Assembly (NCBI GenBank): GCA_014904845.1
Contig: MU119238.1
Location: 124,001-188,000 of the forward strand
From: Acephala macrosclerotiorum
Lineage: Eukaryota; Ascomycota; Leotiomycetes; Helotiales; Mollisiaceae
Reading direction: 5' to 3'
Length of the DNA stretch: 64,000 nt
Shown: positions 24,996 through 36,702 of the stretch, piece by piece
Layout of the letters: each line of letters starts with the position of its first letter
How positions within the stretch are numbered: position 1 is the stretch's first letter
The notes under the pieces: model-generated
The model's database searches: none
What the model was told of the DNA's origin: nothing
The model's input: only the letters and a program-made list of their open reading frames with translations
Translations under genes and position numbers: made by a program

Positions 24996-26974
24996 ATGAG
25001 GCAAAAGGCAGCTATTAACCAGCTGCTAGAGACAGCTTTTCCAGGAGCAAACCCAGAAAATGGAACCAGCGATCAGACTGGCATGAATCCTACCACTCTC
25101 CTGGAGACCTTCGTCCCTTTCTATGGACCGATCCATAAGTTTCTGCTTTACAGCTTCGGCTTTGATGTCACCGTCCTGGTCACCTTTGGGGTTGTCTGTT
25201 GGCTCAGTGCCAGGATCTTTCGCTCAGTATGGAGTGTTGTGTACTCCTTGGTCAGCACAAACTACATGGCAGAGATCACTGTAAGCAGCACAGACGAGAT
25301 CCATGGACATCTGATTGCATTTCTGGCCCATCAGTACAAGATTAACTCCAGCCGACGTTTGATGGCCGAGACCCCTTCTAAATCAGCCTGGGAACTTGAC
25401 AGCGAAGAAACAGAAACTCCAGAGACAACCGTGGATGCCGAAGGCAATATCAAATGGCTCAATTTCTCCAACCAGGAAGCCAAATCCCAACCTCGCTTTA
25501 CCCCCGCGATCGGTTCTCACAACTTCTGGCACAAGGGCACATATTTCCAGCTCCGGAGAAAGGAAGTTGCCATGTTCGATGAACTTGGAGGCAGAGCCGC
25601 TGCCTTCAAAGATAAGGAGTTACTAACGCTATCCTGCTTCGGAAGGTCCACAGAACCCATCAAAAAGTTAATTCAGCATGCTAAAGCCCACTATCACCTA
25701 GGCCACAATGCAAAAACGGTCATCAAGCGTCCTGCACCTAAGGATATGCGGAGGTTTGGTGGACGGGGTAGCTGGGTCAAGATTGCCGAACGTCCGTGCA
25801 GACCCATGAAGACCGTCGTCTTGGATGAGGAGAGAAAGGTGGATGTCTTGTCGGACATTAACGAGTACTTGAACCCAGCAACTGCGAGATGGTATGCGAA
25901 CCGAGGTATCCCATACAGAAGAGGCTATCTGTTCTACGGGCCCCCTGGAACTGGAAAGACAAGTTTGACCTTCGCATTGGCTGGAGTCTTTGGTTTAGAT
26001 ATCCATGTTGTGAGTTTACTGGAGCCCACCCTGACTGAAGAAGAGCTTGGAATGCTCTTTACGAATCTCCCTGCCAGGTGCATTGTACTTTTGGAGGATA
26101 TCGATACAGCTGGTTTGATTCGAGAGCCAAGCGATTCGGATGAGAAGAATGCACCAGCAGAAGGGGAACAAGGAAGCACTGATTTCAATGTCGCCAACCT
26201 CACCAAAGCTCTCAAAAAGGCAAACCAATTGTCAGAGGAGGAAAAGAAGAAGGGTATCTCACTTTCCGGTCTTCTCAACATCATCGATGGTAAGTCTCAT
26301 ATCTTTCATACTCATTGCTCAGACGTCCGCTTCCCAATTCCACTTTGAATTTCGCCTACTGACCCTCACCAGGAGTCGCCTCACACGAAGGCCGCGTCCT
26401 CGTAATGACAACCAACCACCCCGAAAAGCTCGACGACGCACTCATTCGTCCCGGTCGAGTCGACCACCAAGTAGCCTTCTCCAACGCCACCCAAACCCAG
26501 ATCAAAGAACTCTTCGAACGAATGTACAGCAATGACCTTCCCCGCACGAAGTTCATCTTGTCTTCTCCTCAACCCAGCTCCAAAGGAAAGGCTGCCGACG
26601 ACGAGAAGAAACCCCAAAATAACGGGCTCGCTATTCCAAACGGAAAGACGAGCACTCTCACCCCGCCTGACACACCCATCACTGCTACCTCTGTCTCAAC
26701 CGAGGCAAATGGTAAAGTAATTGTGAATGGCCACGCAAGGATAAGCAGCGAGAAATCAACCGCTCAACAAGATATCACTGAATCTGAACTAGATGAAATT
26801 GCTCAGAAATTCTCAGACCAGATCCCGAACGATATGTTCTCTCCAGCCGAGATCCAAGGCTTCCTATTAAAGCGGAAGAAAGATCCTAGACGTGCTTTAG
26901 AAGAAGTCAGGGTTTGGGTTGAGGGGATGGTGGAGGTTAAGAGCAAAGGAGGAAAGTTGGTCACTGTTCAGTGA
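24996..26974 (+). CDS. BCS1-like AAA ATPase
   Basis: Two exons, 24996-26289 and 26373-26974 (intron 83 bp), give 631 aa. One N-terminal hydrophobic helix (about residues 55-75, LLYSFGFDVTVLVTFGVVCW) is followed by the BCS1_N region. The AAA domain then shows Walker A GPPGTGKTS, Walker B CIVLLEDID, sensor-1 TTNHPEKLD and the IRPGRVD arginine-finger region. A disordered Ser/Lys-rich insert of about 80 residues follows, then a C-terminal helix bundle. Yeast Bcs1 inserts the Rieske protein into complex III in mitochondria. Filamentous fungi carry many BCS1-like paralogues, and the long inserts suggest one of these. An upstream in-frame GTG extension was not used. Confidence 0.92.
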
Positions 26975-27364
26975 GAGGGAAACGAAACAAATTGTACGAG
27001 CGAAGCAGGCATATCTGGCTCAGCTTTCAGGACAGCCTTGGTAGCTGTTCTTGTTAGGGAGGGGGCAAGGGCGGATCACGAAGAAACGAATTTGCAAAAA
27101 TGATCTTGAGTCTTCTTTGGAGTTCGGCATCATACGGCACGGTACACGGTGGCTGACTGCGAAGTCTCAAAATTCAAATGGCGGGGCATAAACGAGCTGA
27201 GTTTCCTTTCGCGGACACAACGTTAATTTTCCTTCTGGTTTCATGAGGGTCTGCTTTGGGGTGGAAATACGTATTCTATTTTCGATTCAGATATGGGTAG
27301 GGTATAGAATGGTACGAATGATAGGATATGCCTTTGACGATAGTTAAAGGTTTCCTGCTAAAAG
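26975..27364. other. 3' flank of the BCS1-like gene
   Basis: No gene seen; sequence becomes AT-rich toward the next feature. Confidence 0.45.
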
Positions 27365-27645
27365 AAAAAAGTTCACGTAGAGTTTATATAATAACACGTG
27401 ATATTTTTGAAAAAGTTAAATCTCGTTTTTGCGCCAAGAAACGCCAAGATGTGTCGCTTTTGGCACTTAGCGCTCCCGTAGTTTAGAGCTTTTTGTAAAG
27501 CTCCCCGTAGAACAGCTCTAGCCCCACGTAGAGGGGGTTGTAAGGGGGGAACGCCTCTAGTCGCGCCGGTAGAGCCGGTGCGAATAAAAACTTTATAGTT
27601 AAAAGTTTTATAATAAATTCAAGTCGTCAAAGGCAGGGCATGGCG
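27365..27645. repeat. AT-rich element with GC core, possible transposon relic
   Basis: AT-rich ends (TTTATATAATAA near 27381; AAAGTTTTATAATAAATTC at the right) flank a GC-rich core that holds small inverted repeats such as GAGCTTTTTGTAAAGCTC. The two ends show weak inverted similarity. Composition differs sharply from both neighbours. This could be a decayed MITE; I cannot define clean termini or a target duplication. Confidence 0.3.
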
Positions 27646-27856
27646 CGAGGTATCCCACTATAATTCTTTTGCAGCCGCGTGAGAGATGATCAGTGTCACG
27701 TGCTGCGTTCGTGTTGTTGTGTTGGCTTTCGTTCCTCTTCTTTCTCTTCCTTCCCCTTTTGTATTTCAGGATAAACTTCAAATTTTCGCCTTCATTTACT
27801 CCGCGCAAATACATTCAAATTCTGATAAAGTTTTTTTTCACCGCCAAGAACAACTT

Positions 27857-29257
27857 GATGCGATACTTTACTGCTTCTCCAGTTCTTGCATGCTCGTATT
27901 GTAGTACTTATCTATCGATTCCCATTGTCAGTCACCGCGACCTCCACTGCGTATGCACTCTCCCCAGATGTCACACGAAGACCCTCTAGTTACTTAATTC
28001 ATAGTACCACATCCCAACCCACAATTGTGTCTACTGAAGTTGTCGTCTTAACGTCGACCACTGTCTCAATTTCGTTTTCCACAATTACGTCGACGACTGT
28101 ACAAACAACTTCACTACAATAACGATCACGGCGGCGGCAGCTGCTTATCAGGCACCTTATGCACAGCTCAAGGAGCGCGTTGCGGTAGATGGAAATATTT
28201 TTTCGGCATTCCAGTGCGTGGTGAAGAACTCTAAGAAGGCTGAGCTGTATGCTGCGTCTAGCATATCATCTGCTTGCCAGTGTTTGGCTCCTCAGACGCA
28301 GACAACTACGGGTATGTTCTCCCTGTTCTCCGTGTATACATGTGTGAAAATCTTGGAGGCATTTAGTTTCTTGGAACCTTGATGTCCAGCTTGATAAGAA
28401 CATTTACTGACGAGAACCCAGTTACTGGAGCGACATCCACGAAGACCAACTCTATTCCTAAAACAACTACTACTTCCACTACGACGGTTGTCCAAGTAGT
28501 GACAGTCTTAGTACGCATTTCTATTTTTCCTCTTCTCATTTTCTCTGCTGTCTCAAGGAACAACACGAGTCTCGAGAACCGTCACTTAAGATCCACCCTC
28601 AACAACTCGAAGACTTCCACTGACAATGAACAACAGCCCCAAATCGCCATCGAAACAGATATAGAAACCGACATCCTCGCCAGCACCGCCTTCCCCTCCT
28701 CCTCTTCCACCACCACCTCCTCCGCCGCCGCAACATCCAGCGCCCCTCCTCTATCACTACCCCCACCTTGCAACGGCCCCGGCACACCTTTCAATATTAA
28801 CGGCCAGTCCTGGATCCAAATCTTCTCCGGCTCCGGCGTAAGCGAAAACCCCAACAATTCTGTTAGAATGTTGGTCTGGGATGCCCTAAATCACGTAAAT
28901 TAGCGTGGAACACTTAGTGTTTTAGGTGTCTATGATTAAAAGGCGTCCTCTAGATCTCTGGTAGAATCAAGGACTTTCTGCACTCTTTTACCCCCTAAAA
29001 GTGATCATTTTGACAAATTCTTCCAACCAAGTCACTCCCGACAACTTTTCCCGGTACCCTTTCTGCTTGTGATGCGGTTAATGCTTGTGGGAGTTATGTT
29101 TTTTAATACGGCGAATAATGATTGTAATTTTGATTTGCGTTGGTTGATTGCGGAGCAGGTGTGGAGTTGTACGGGTTATTTTAATGCGTTGAGTTCGGCA
29201 GCGGATAGAAATGTTGTTGATAGTAATATTGGGGTTAGTTTTGGGTATGAGTGTTAA
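27857..29257 (+). pseudogene. Broken gene for a Thr/Ser-rich secreted protein
   Basis: Coding-like blocks follow one another in changing frames. An ATG at 27857 starts a hydrophobic leader. A Thr/Ser-rich block ends at a TAA near 28120, and the next block (AYQAPYAQLKERVAVDGN... with CQCLAP) opens one base out of phase. A good intron (GTATGT near 28314 to CAG near 28421) leads to VTGATSTKTN and a Ser/Thr/Pro-rich linker, then PCNGPGTPFNINGQSW. A final block (SACDAVNACGSYV, then NTANNDCNFDLRW to FGYEC) is split at a T run near 29098-29104 that creates TAA. The Cys pattern and Thr-rich linker resemble fungal cell-wall-associated secreted proteins; no named family is certain. At least two frame breaks make it non-functional as written. 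Confidence 0.6.
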
Positions 29258-29856
29258 GAGAATTGTTGAGGGACAAAGTGAGGCGGCGAGATTGGTGGAT
29301 GGAGAAGGGTAGGGAAGGGGGTGGGTTGCTGGTGTCGAGGCGAAGCTAGGAAAGTTTGATGACTTGATAGTGATAGGAGAATATAATGATGTCTATCAAA
29401 ACTGCACCTCCTTTGCTAGCACGATTTTTTTAATCCTTCTCTTGGCCTCGTCATCAGAGGCACTTCCAGTCTGCGAAAGAGAGGGCCGGCTTGGCTATTC
29501 CAGAATACCTTTAAGCCAGGCGTCTCCAATCCACTCGAAGAGTGACTCAAACCCGAGAACATGCAAGGTTGGGAGAAGAGCAAAAGGTGAACAAGGGATC
29601 AAGCAAACAAAAGCCAAGGCGGGACAGGGATGGGCATAGTAACATGCAGGGACCTTCGAGGCACCCACCCCGGTCGCACGGCTGCAACTCCCCCACCATC
29701 TTTCTCCCCAGGTTAAAAAGCTACCCCGTTCTATCCTTCCAAGACCTATCTTCCTCTCTCCACACTCCTCAAAGCTCTCCTCGACAAACATCTATTCTCC
29801 ACATCCCATCAACCCATACACGCACAATTAACAAACACTACACGAACATCACCAAA
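29258..29856. other. Upstream region of the Myb-like gene
   Basis: A pyrimidine-rich leader (about 29680-29850) precedes the start codon. The in-frame extension back to 29542 lacks conservation features and is taken as untranslated. Confidence 0.5.
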
Positions 29857-30321
29857 ATGGCCTCCGCAGACGAGATCCTCCTCGCTGGAGTCTTGAAGCA
29901 AATCAAGGTCAGCGGAATTGACTACAAGCTCCTTGCTCAAGACATCGGAGCCGTCAGCCCCAACGCAGCTAGAAAGCGCTGGGAGCGGCAATACGCTAAA
30001 CTTCGATCTCCGACTGGGGCGAATGGGAGTAGTCCAGCTAAGCCTGTTGGCGTGCAGAAAGTTTCGAAGAGTCCTGGGAAGAAGATGGGAGGGAAGGGTA
30101 TTAAAGGGAAGGTAGAGGGAGAGGGCAGTGATGAGGGAATTGGGAGTGGGAGTTTTGGTACGGAAGAGTTGGAGGAAATGGGGGAGGAGAGAGTTCCGGT
30201 TACGCCTGTTAGGCAGGGTCCGGGGAGGAAGAGTCGAGCCAAGAAGTTTATGGAGGAGGATACGGAGGTTGAAGAGGATGAGTTGGTGCAGGAGTGGGAC
30301 GAGTTGGATGACTCTGTCTAG
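29857..30321 (+). CDS. Small Myb/SANT-like DNA-binding protein
   Basis: Intronless, 154 aa, ATG in a strong context (ACCAAAATGG). Residues 1-50 (ADEILLAGVLKQIKVSGIDY, then LLAQDIG and AARKRWERQY) form the three-helix Myb/SANT-like module seen in many short fungal proteins. The rest is a basic Gly/Lys patch (KKMGGKGIKGK) followed by an acidic tail (EEDTEVEEDELVQEWDELDD). It probably acts in the nucleus as a DNA or chromatin binder; target unknown. The domain assignment is by pattern, with helix-3 residues RKRW matching Myb-like recognition helices. Confidence 0.8.
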   Translation: MASADEILLAGVLKQIKVSGIDYKLLAQDIGAVSPNAARKRWERQYAKLRSPTGANGSSPAKPVGVQKVSKSPGKKMGGKGIKGKVEGEGSDEGIGSGSFGTEELEEMGEERVPVTPVRQGPGRKSRAKKFMEEDTEVEEDELVQEWDELDDSV

Positions 30322-31046
30322 AGAGGTGTGATGATAGGGAATGGCGGGATACTCCTTCTGATGTTTGTTTGGACATATGAACAAGGATCAGCCTTGGGAT
30401 CTTGGGACAATGGGATTGGGTATCGGACTCAGAATCGGGTGTGAAATATAGATATCATTTTTGGGATCTAGCGTGTAGTGATTGATCATATATTTCTTTT
30501 GCAGATAGATCCCTGATCCCGATGTCCCTGCAGCATAGCAAACACGGCTTCAAGTTCGGAACCTAACTTCGGTACTACCGGCTTACTTGGCCAATGCCCT
30601 CGATATTTCTGAATGATTCCATGAAGAGAACAAGAAACTGATAACTTCAAAACGAGAGCCATGAAATAATTCAATATTCAAGAATCACGTGCAAAATGCG
30701 ATGCTTCGACGCCTTTAATCGCGAGAGGGCTCCAAGAAAAGTCAAAGAAACAGAACATTATTGTCAAGGAAGGAATGAGATTGATGACAGTTCTTGCCTC
30801 AGCAATAAATGTGCCAAGTTAAGTCCCCAGAAAACATTCTATAGGCTCGGGTATGCTTCCGAGGTGTTGCCTCCCATCAAGCACTAAGATCCTCGAAGAT
30901 CCAGAATCCGCACTGCATGAAGCATCTCTGAAATTCGAATTCCCCAAACCGCATCATTTCTCGTGCAAAATGCCAAAAAAATTGAACAAGATGTGAAGGC
31001 TGCAGCAAAATGCGAAGCAAAAACATCCTCGCTCAAGAGAAACCGC
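30322..31046. other. Region between the Myb-like gene and U6, no gene seen
   Basis: Short frames only. Nothing recognised beyond 3' flanks. Confidence 0.5.
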
Positions 31047-31053
31047 AAAAAAA
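31047..31053 (-). terminator. Pol III T-run terminator of U6
   Basis: Seven consecutive T on the minus strand directly after the U6 3' end. Confidence 0.7.
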
Positions 31054-31156
31054 GAGGTTGCTTCTCTTACAGATTGCGTGTCATCCTTAGTGCAGGGGCC
31101 ATGCTAATCTTCTCTGTATCTTTTCAAATTTTTGACCTGCCTTTTTATCGGCGGGA
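31054..31156 (-). ncRNA. U6 spliceosomal snRNA
   Basis: Read on the minus strand, the core is unmistakable: GATACAGAGAAGATTAGC (ACAGAGA box and AGC triad), then ATGGCCCCTGCACTAAGGA and TGACACGC. U6 pairs with U4 and then with U2 and the 5' splice site in the spliceosome's active core. The length of about 103 bases is right for U6. No intron interrupts the core. The 5' part (CCCGCC, an eight-base A-rich loop, GGCAGG) can form a hairpin with one mismatch, so the 5' end near 31155 is inferred. A T7 terminator and a TATA-like box sit where pol III needs them. Confidence 0.9.
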
Positions 31157-31168
31157 AATAAGTTATTA

Positions 31169-31180
31169 TTTAAATCTATA
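31169..31180 (-). promoter_or_regulatory. TATA-like box of U6
   Basis: TATAGATTTAAA on the minus strand, about 25 bases before the inferred U6 5' end, as in fungal U6 promoters. Confidence 0.5.
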
Positions 31181-32751
31181 TCATTCTCTAGGGTGTTTCT
31201 GTGGGTGGTAGCCAGTTTAGGCAGCAGCAAGTTGCTAAGCGAGAAGCGGGTCTAAAAAGGGGAGAATGACACATCGAGCTTCCAACCTTTCTCGAGAGGA
31301 GAGGGATGGATGCCTGAGAATAAGGATGGAAAACTTTGGTTTGTTGGGTGTTGAGAATGCTAAGAGACCCTGAGTTGTTGCTGTATCGCTTCTGTTGGCC
31401 ATCCGTGAAGATATATTTCCCGTTTGAAGGAGGATGTTCTCCAGTCGGGAAGAAATGAAATCTCAAAATCAGACTCGTGTAGGATCGACCATGCAAAGCA
31501 AAATCCAAGAGCAAATTCACACCATTGTGGTGCCAACCTCGAAGCTATAGATATTGGACCCTCATATTACTTCGGATGTTTGAACTCGAGGCGAGTCTAG
31601 CGACAAATTCGAGAAGGATACAGACATCAAGTAGGTGCTAAGACGGTGCTCATCGGGTGTTGTCTTGTCTGCTAATTTCAGCGCTGAGGAGTAATATCTT
31701 CTACATCGTAGCCTCGTCAGCATTGTAATTGTATAGGTAGAACTATCACTGGAATATTGGCTCGTAGGAATTGGTAGTAGAGGAGACACGGAATGGACTT
31801 TCCCAAGACAAATTTGTTCCAATTCTGCTTCCAGCAACTCTGCCTGGCGAGTTCCGACCTACCGAAGAAGAATCTTCAACTTCGATAGTAGATGCTCGGT
31901 GGGAGGACTGTCTTTGGAAGATATGAATTCGTCGATGCAGCTTGAGTGTGAGATTACAGACACACAACGCCCCTGGCTGCTGCTCTGATAGATTCAGACA
32001 CTAAAAAGGAGACCAAAAAAGTCTTGCGCAGGAAAGTGGGTCAATCGGACCGTAATCGGGAAATAACTTCGACAAGATGTGCTGCGCTCAGCTACAGCAC
32101 TCTCCGGATAAGTTCAGCAAGTAGCAGCGACAGCTTGGCAGGCCAAAGAACGTAGAAGCAACATAGTATAAAATATTCTGGGAAGTTGGGGTTCAGTTGA
32201 GGTTTCGATGTCCGAAACGGAACTTGGATGCCCTCTTGGTTGCAGACTTGTTCCCAGAATACGGACATCAAACGACAGATGTTGGGGCGACCAGGAAAAA
32301 CGATATTGGAAGGAAGACGGTGAAAATATCGCGAGCTACCGTTGTATCGACTCGTGAACCGCACAAGAGAAGTCACGCAGATGTGAAATGCGATTTGAGA
32401 AATTAGCACTCGACGCCATATAATCAGTAGACAAGGTAACTCGTCTAGTCTATTGGACAATCGCCCTCTCTCGCACATTCTCGAAGGAAATTCTAGGGCG
32501 TCTTGGACACCGAAATTGCGGGTCGAAATTATTCAATTGGGTTTGAAATCCTATCCATTGTGGACGAGGCTTGCAGATACCGGTCTACAATCTCGCTGCA
32601 GGTCTTAAAATCTCGTTATGGGGAACCAATGATGGTGCCTCATTTGGCCACATAAACAAATGGTAAACGTGAAAAGACCCCGAAGAGGCGGCGTACATGG
32701 GAATTCTCCTTGTTGAGACCTAGTTCTTGCTCTCATGCAGTACCCTCTTGG
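31181..32751. other. Gene-poor region, 1.6 kb
   Basis: Only short frames (the longest, about 128 codons, at 32092-32478 minus) with no recognisable family. It flanks the decayed HET gene and may contain older relics that I cannot identify. Confidence 0.4.
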
Positions 32752-34928
32752 TCATTCCAGCACCACCCATGTTTTCTGTGGGTCACTCAGCTCCCAACAA
32801 TCGAGATAGATCTTCCCGACTCCTAATCTCCTTGCCACATCTCCATTCCTCTCCACGAGCATGACGTTGACGATAATTTCTCTGACATTGCGGCTCAGGA
32901 CAATTGGGTAGTTGATATTTCTTCGCATCGTGAAGTGACGATGCATGTAATCGTTACGATCTGTTGCCGCTAGAGAGATGGCAAGGAACTCCCATTGAAG
33001 TTGTCTAGCCTCCTGAGACAGATGCTGCTCAGCCCAGATCTTATCAAGTTCGATGAAGCCAATGGGGCCATCAGGGGAGCCATCGAGAAGAATGCTTGCT
33101 ATGGAGACTGTCGAAAGGTTGATGTCTTGAGTGTAGTCCGTCCACCAAGAATCGATAGTTCGAAATGGAACACTGTTCGTCAAAGAAAGAAATGCACGCT
33201 GAGTCTGAAACAACAGCCGTCCAGGGCCTTGAAGAGTAATCTTTATGAGATCTGTTGAACCTTGATCAGGCGAGATCAGTGGCCAGATAGGAGATGGTGG
33301 CCTTTCCTTGATACGAAGTATCTGCGATCCATCGACATTTAGGAACCAATCGATTAAGAATTGTTCTGGTTCTTCACCATCCTGCCAAAAAGCTGGAAGT
33401 GATGAACTATCCGTGATTCTCTTCTCCGTAAACGAATATTTGACAGCACCATTCGTCGACGCCCACGACCAGCTTGGAAGAGATGCGTTGGCAATTCGTT
33501 TTTCGACTTGACCTTGTTGCTACCAGAGCAGTGCGTCCTCGAAGTTCTTATTCGGAAGCCCAAAGAAAAACTCTTGATCATACTTCCGAGACATCTAGTT
33601 CGTGATTTCTTGGAAAGCTCGCAAAATGTCCGCCTGTGATGTCAGACTTCGGAGAGTATACTCTTGGACAGCCTTGGAATAGAATTGCAGGAGAGTTTGA
33701 GACCTGATCGGCACATTCAATTTCTCGAGCCCATAGCCGGTCGGGAGCAAACGATTCTTCCTTTCGTAGGATACTTCTTGCGAACAAGCAAAAAATGCCT
33801 GTGCTTCTGTCAAGAAGATGCAACGACGTGAGAACATTCGCTCTTGATAAGTCCATCCTCGGGTATTCCAGATGGAACGTTCAGCAGTCTCCCCAAGGCG
33901 AGGTAGAACATTGCTGATCTCGATGTCTTGGATGGTGATAGTCTGCCGCTTGACCTCCCTTGACCACTTGCTGACACCAGGCAATCCGCTGTTGGCGTGG
34001 TCGCCCGCACCTGCCACAATGGTCAACGTCGCTGATGCATATATCGAATCCATGATATCAATTTGTTGTTTCTGTAAGACTGGTCATCCTGAACAATACA
34101 AATGCTATCGACCCACAAATATCGCTCTCCCAACTCGAGACACAGCTGCATTGCGTCCCGGACCGTCTGCGGAAGCCGTGCCTGGACCAGTGCATTCTTT
34201 TGGCTCAGAGATTCAACGTTCTCTCGTGTCAGGGTCAGCCATTGCTCTGTAATCTTACCCCAAACGTAGCTGAGGGCCAAGTATCTGCAGTTCTTAGGGG
34301 CAGGACCAATGCTCATCATGTCCAGATCTATGACGGACATCCTGTCTGGTGTCGCTGGTTGGGCGTCAAGGACGCAGCGCTTATGAGTAGCTTCACAAGT
34401 ATTGATAGACGTCTTCAAGAACTCTTTATCTACTTTTGGACAAAGTTCGAAAGCTCGGGCGAATGATTCGGAGTCTGAGTCGTGTCCTTTGAATACGAGA
34501 TCAAACTCGAGCCATTGCCAATTGCTTGCAGTTTCTGTGATTTGCAGCGCGTAACCCTTGGGTTGCTGCCTCTCTGGTTCCAGAGCATTGATGTAGCATG
34601 TAGTTCCAGAGCGAGCTACTTCATCCCATGATCCTGCCCAGGTCTGTTGGGATGCCAGCGCGACCAGTGAGCAAAAGTCGCACTCGGGACGCTTGAGGAT
34701 ATCGTTCAGCTTGCCTAGGTCTACCATACGGCCTTCTGCTTCACACAAGATGAGGTGGCGTATCCGTATCTTTTGACATGCTTCACATAGACTCGTGGTT
34801 GGCGGTGAATTTTTTGGACACCAGCATATTGGAGGCTTGTTGTGTGGTACCCAAACCCCTTGCTCATCCCAGTGCGGTCGATTTGGAAATATATTTTGAC
34901 TCTCGGAGTAACTTGCAGACCCCGTCAT
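32752..34928 (-). pseudogene. HET-domain gene, frameshifted and with two nonsense codons
   Basis: The N-terminal 300 residues carry a Cys-rich start (CWCPKN, CEACQK, CDFCSLV) and the HET blocks YLALSYVWG and RYLWVDSICIVQDD. The frame then breaks at about 34045-34060, where the third part (IDIMDSIYASATLTIVAG, NTRGWTYQERMFSRR) continues in another frame; there is no room for an intron. In-frame TAG codons follow at about 33595 and 33512, inside sequence that still reads like HET C-termini (FFFGLPNKNFEDALLW; LPSWSWAS). The final block ends at 32752. HET proteins trigger incompatibility cell death after non-self recognition. This copy cannot make the full protein as written. ATG 34928 is the first plausible start; the frame is open further upstream. 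Confidence 0.85.
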
Positions 34929-35419
34929 AATTTCTTCTTGTATTTGTGTCTTAGATGGTGGCGGTCTTGACACCGGAAGGCGTCCTTGCACTCGAGGTAA
35001 ACCATCAGGGGTACCATTGGGGGGCGAATATTTTGCTGGCAGGGCAGCAAGCTGTGTCGCGGTTACCGGGGCTCCGGGGCCAGGACCTTGGAAGTTGATG
35101 GTGTGGAAGTCCCATCTACATTCAGATCATGAGGCTGTAGGTTCTAGACGAAAGCAATACGGGCTTTGTTGATATTGAGTTGAAGTGAGTGTATTGTGGG
35201 GCTCGGCAAGTGTCACGGGCCGTTCGGCTCATTTACGGCCCGAGCTTAGCCTCCCCGCAAAGTGCAAGGGACCTCGGTTACATAGCTTTGTCCGTCTCAA
35301 TCTCAGGCACGAGCTTCTTTTATATATTGCTCAACAACTCCTACATCGCAATAGCAATGCTACGCCTATGGCTCATTATTTCTTCCTTTGATTCATATCT
35401 TACCCCATAGTTGCTCATC
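34929..35419. other. Divergent spacer, HET pseudogene and CoA-transferase gene
   Basis: The HET frame stays open back to about 35120 without an ATG, so a lost 5' exon is possible. No other gene seen. Confidence 0.45.
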
Positions 35420-36702
35420 ATGACAGGATCACCTCCGCTTACTGGAATCCGTGTCCTTGAATTGGCTGGTCTCGCGCCAGGTAAACTCCGTCCCCCACGC
35501 AGTTGACAGCTCCAACCATATTGACCCACGTTCCAGGGCCATTCGCAGGTCTTCTACTTGCAGACAATGGCGCATCTGTCCTGCGGATCGACCGTGCAAT
35601 ACCTAATGTCACCCATACTCAGACGCCATCGAAGCCACCACCTCCAACGAATGATCTGCTTACACGACATAAATCCTCCGTAGCCGTCGATTTAAAGTCG
35701 CCTTCCGGAATCGAATTCATAAAGTCCTTGGTGCCTCATGCGGATATTGTCATTGACCCTTTCCGCCCCGGAGTTTTGGAGAAACTAGGGCTTGGTCCAG
35801 ATGTCTTACTTGGTATCAATCCTCAGATCATCGTCGGACGAATGACTGGCTTCAGAAGGGATGGCAGATACAAAGATATGGCAGGGCATGATATCAACTA
35901 CATTGCCGTCTCAGGTGCCCTATCCCTCCTAGGCAGAAAAGGGGAGAACCCTCTGCCACCCGCCAACATACTTGGAGACTTTGCGGGAGGTGGAGCTACA
36001 TTGTTTCAAGGGATACTTCTGGCGTTGCTTGCACGAGAGAAGAGTGGTCATGGGCAGGTTGTCGAGGCCAATATGGTGGACGGGAGTGCCTACCTCGCCA
36101 CATTTCCGAGACTGCTGCTCAAAACGCCCATGTGGAATCAGCCGCGAGGACAGAATGTTCTTGATGGTGGATGTCCTTGGTACGATACTTATGAAACAAA
36201 AGATGGAAAGTATATGGCCATCGGAGCGCTCGAACCGCAGTTTTTCGCAGAACTTCTTCGAGGGCTGGGACTTTCAGGACAAGGAATTGAGAAAACACGA
36301 GAAGATCGAGGTACATGGCCGAAACTGAAGCAGACCTTCACGGAATTGTTCAAGGCCAAATCGAGATCTGAGTGGGAGACAGTGTTCGATGGGACAGATG
36401 CTTGCTGCACTCCCATACTTGATTATTCGGAGCTTCAGAAGGACGGGAAAAGAGAAGGAGATCAACGCCCAGCCGTCACTTTACGGGACACGCCGAGCTT
36501 AGCCATCTCTAGTGCGGTATCGGATAGAGATTCTGCAACAGGTCAAGGACCTGGTGTCAAAGGAGAAGGTTATGCTGGTGCAATACTTATTCCTGGTCAG
36601 GGAGGCGAGGAGACATTAGGCCAGTGGCTTGGCTGGAAACGAGGTAAGGACTTTGATGTTGAGAATGGGGGCTTGGTAAGGAAACCATCTTCTAGATTAT
36701 GA
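35420..36702 (+). CDS. CoA-transferase family III enzyme, AMACR-like, with PTS1-like end
   Basis: Two exons, 35420-35480 and 35537-36702 (intron 56 bp), give 408 aa. The start [17 protein letters not shown] is the CaiB/BaiF N-terminus. [11 protein letters not shown] and [10 protein letters not shown] hold the His and Asp used for proton transfer in alpha-methylacyl-CoA racemases, and [13 protein letters not shown] follows. Racemases of this type convert (2R)- to (2S)-methyl-branched acyl-CoA before peroxisomal beta-oxidation. The protein ends in SRL, a peroxisomal PTS1-type tripeptide, which fits that role. Racemase versus CoA-transferase is inference from these residues and length. Confidence 0.9.
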
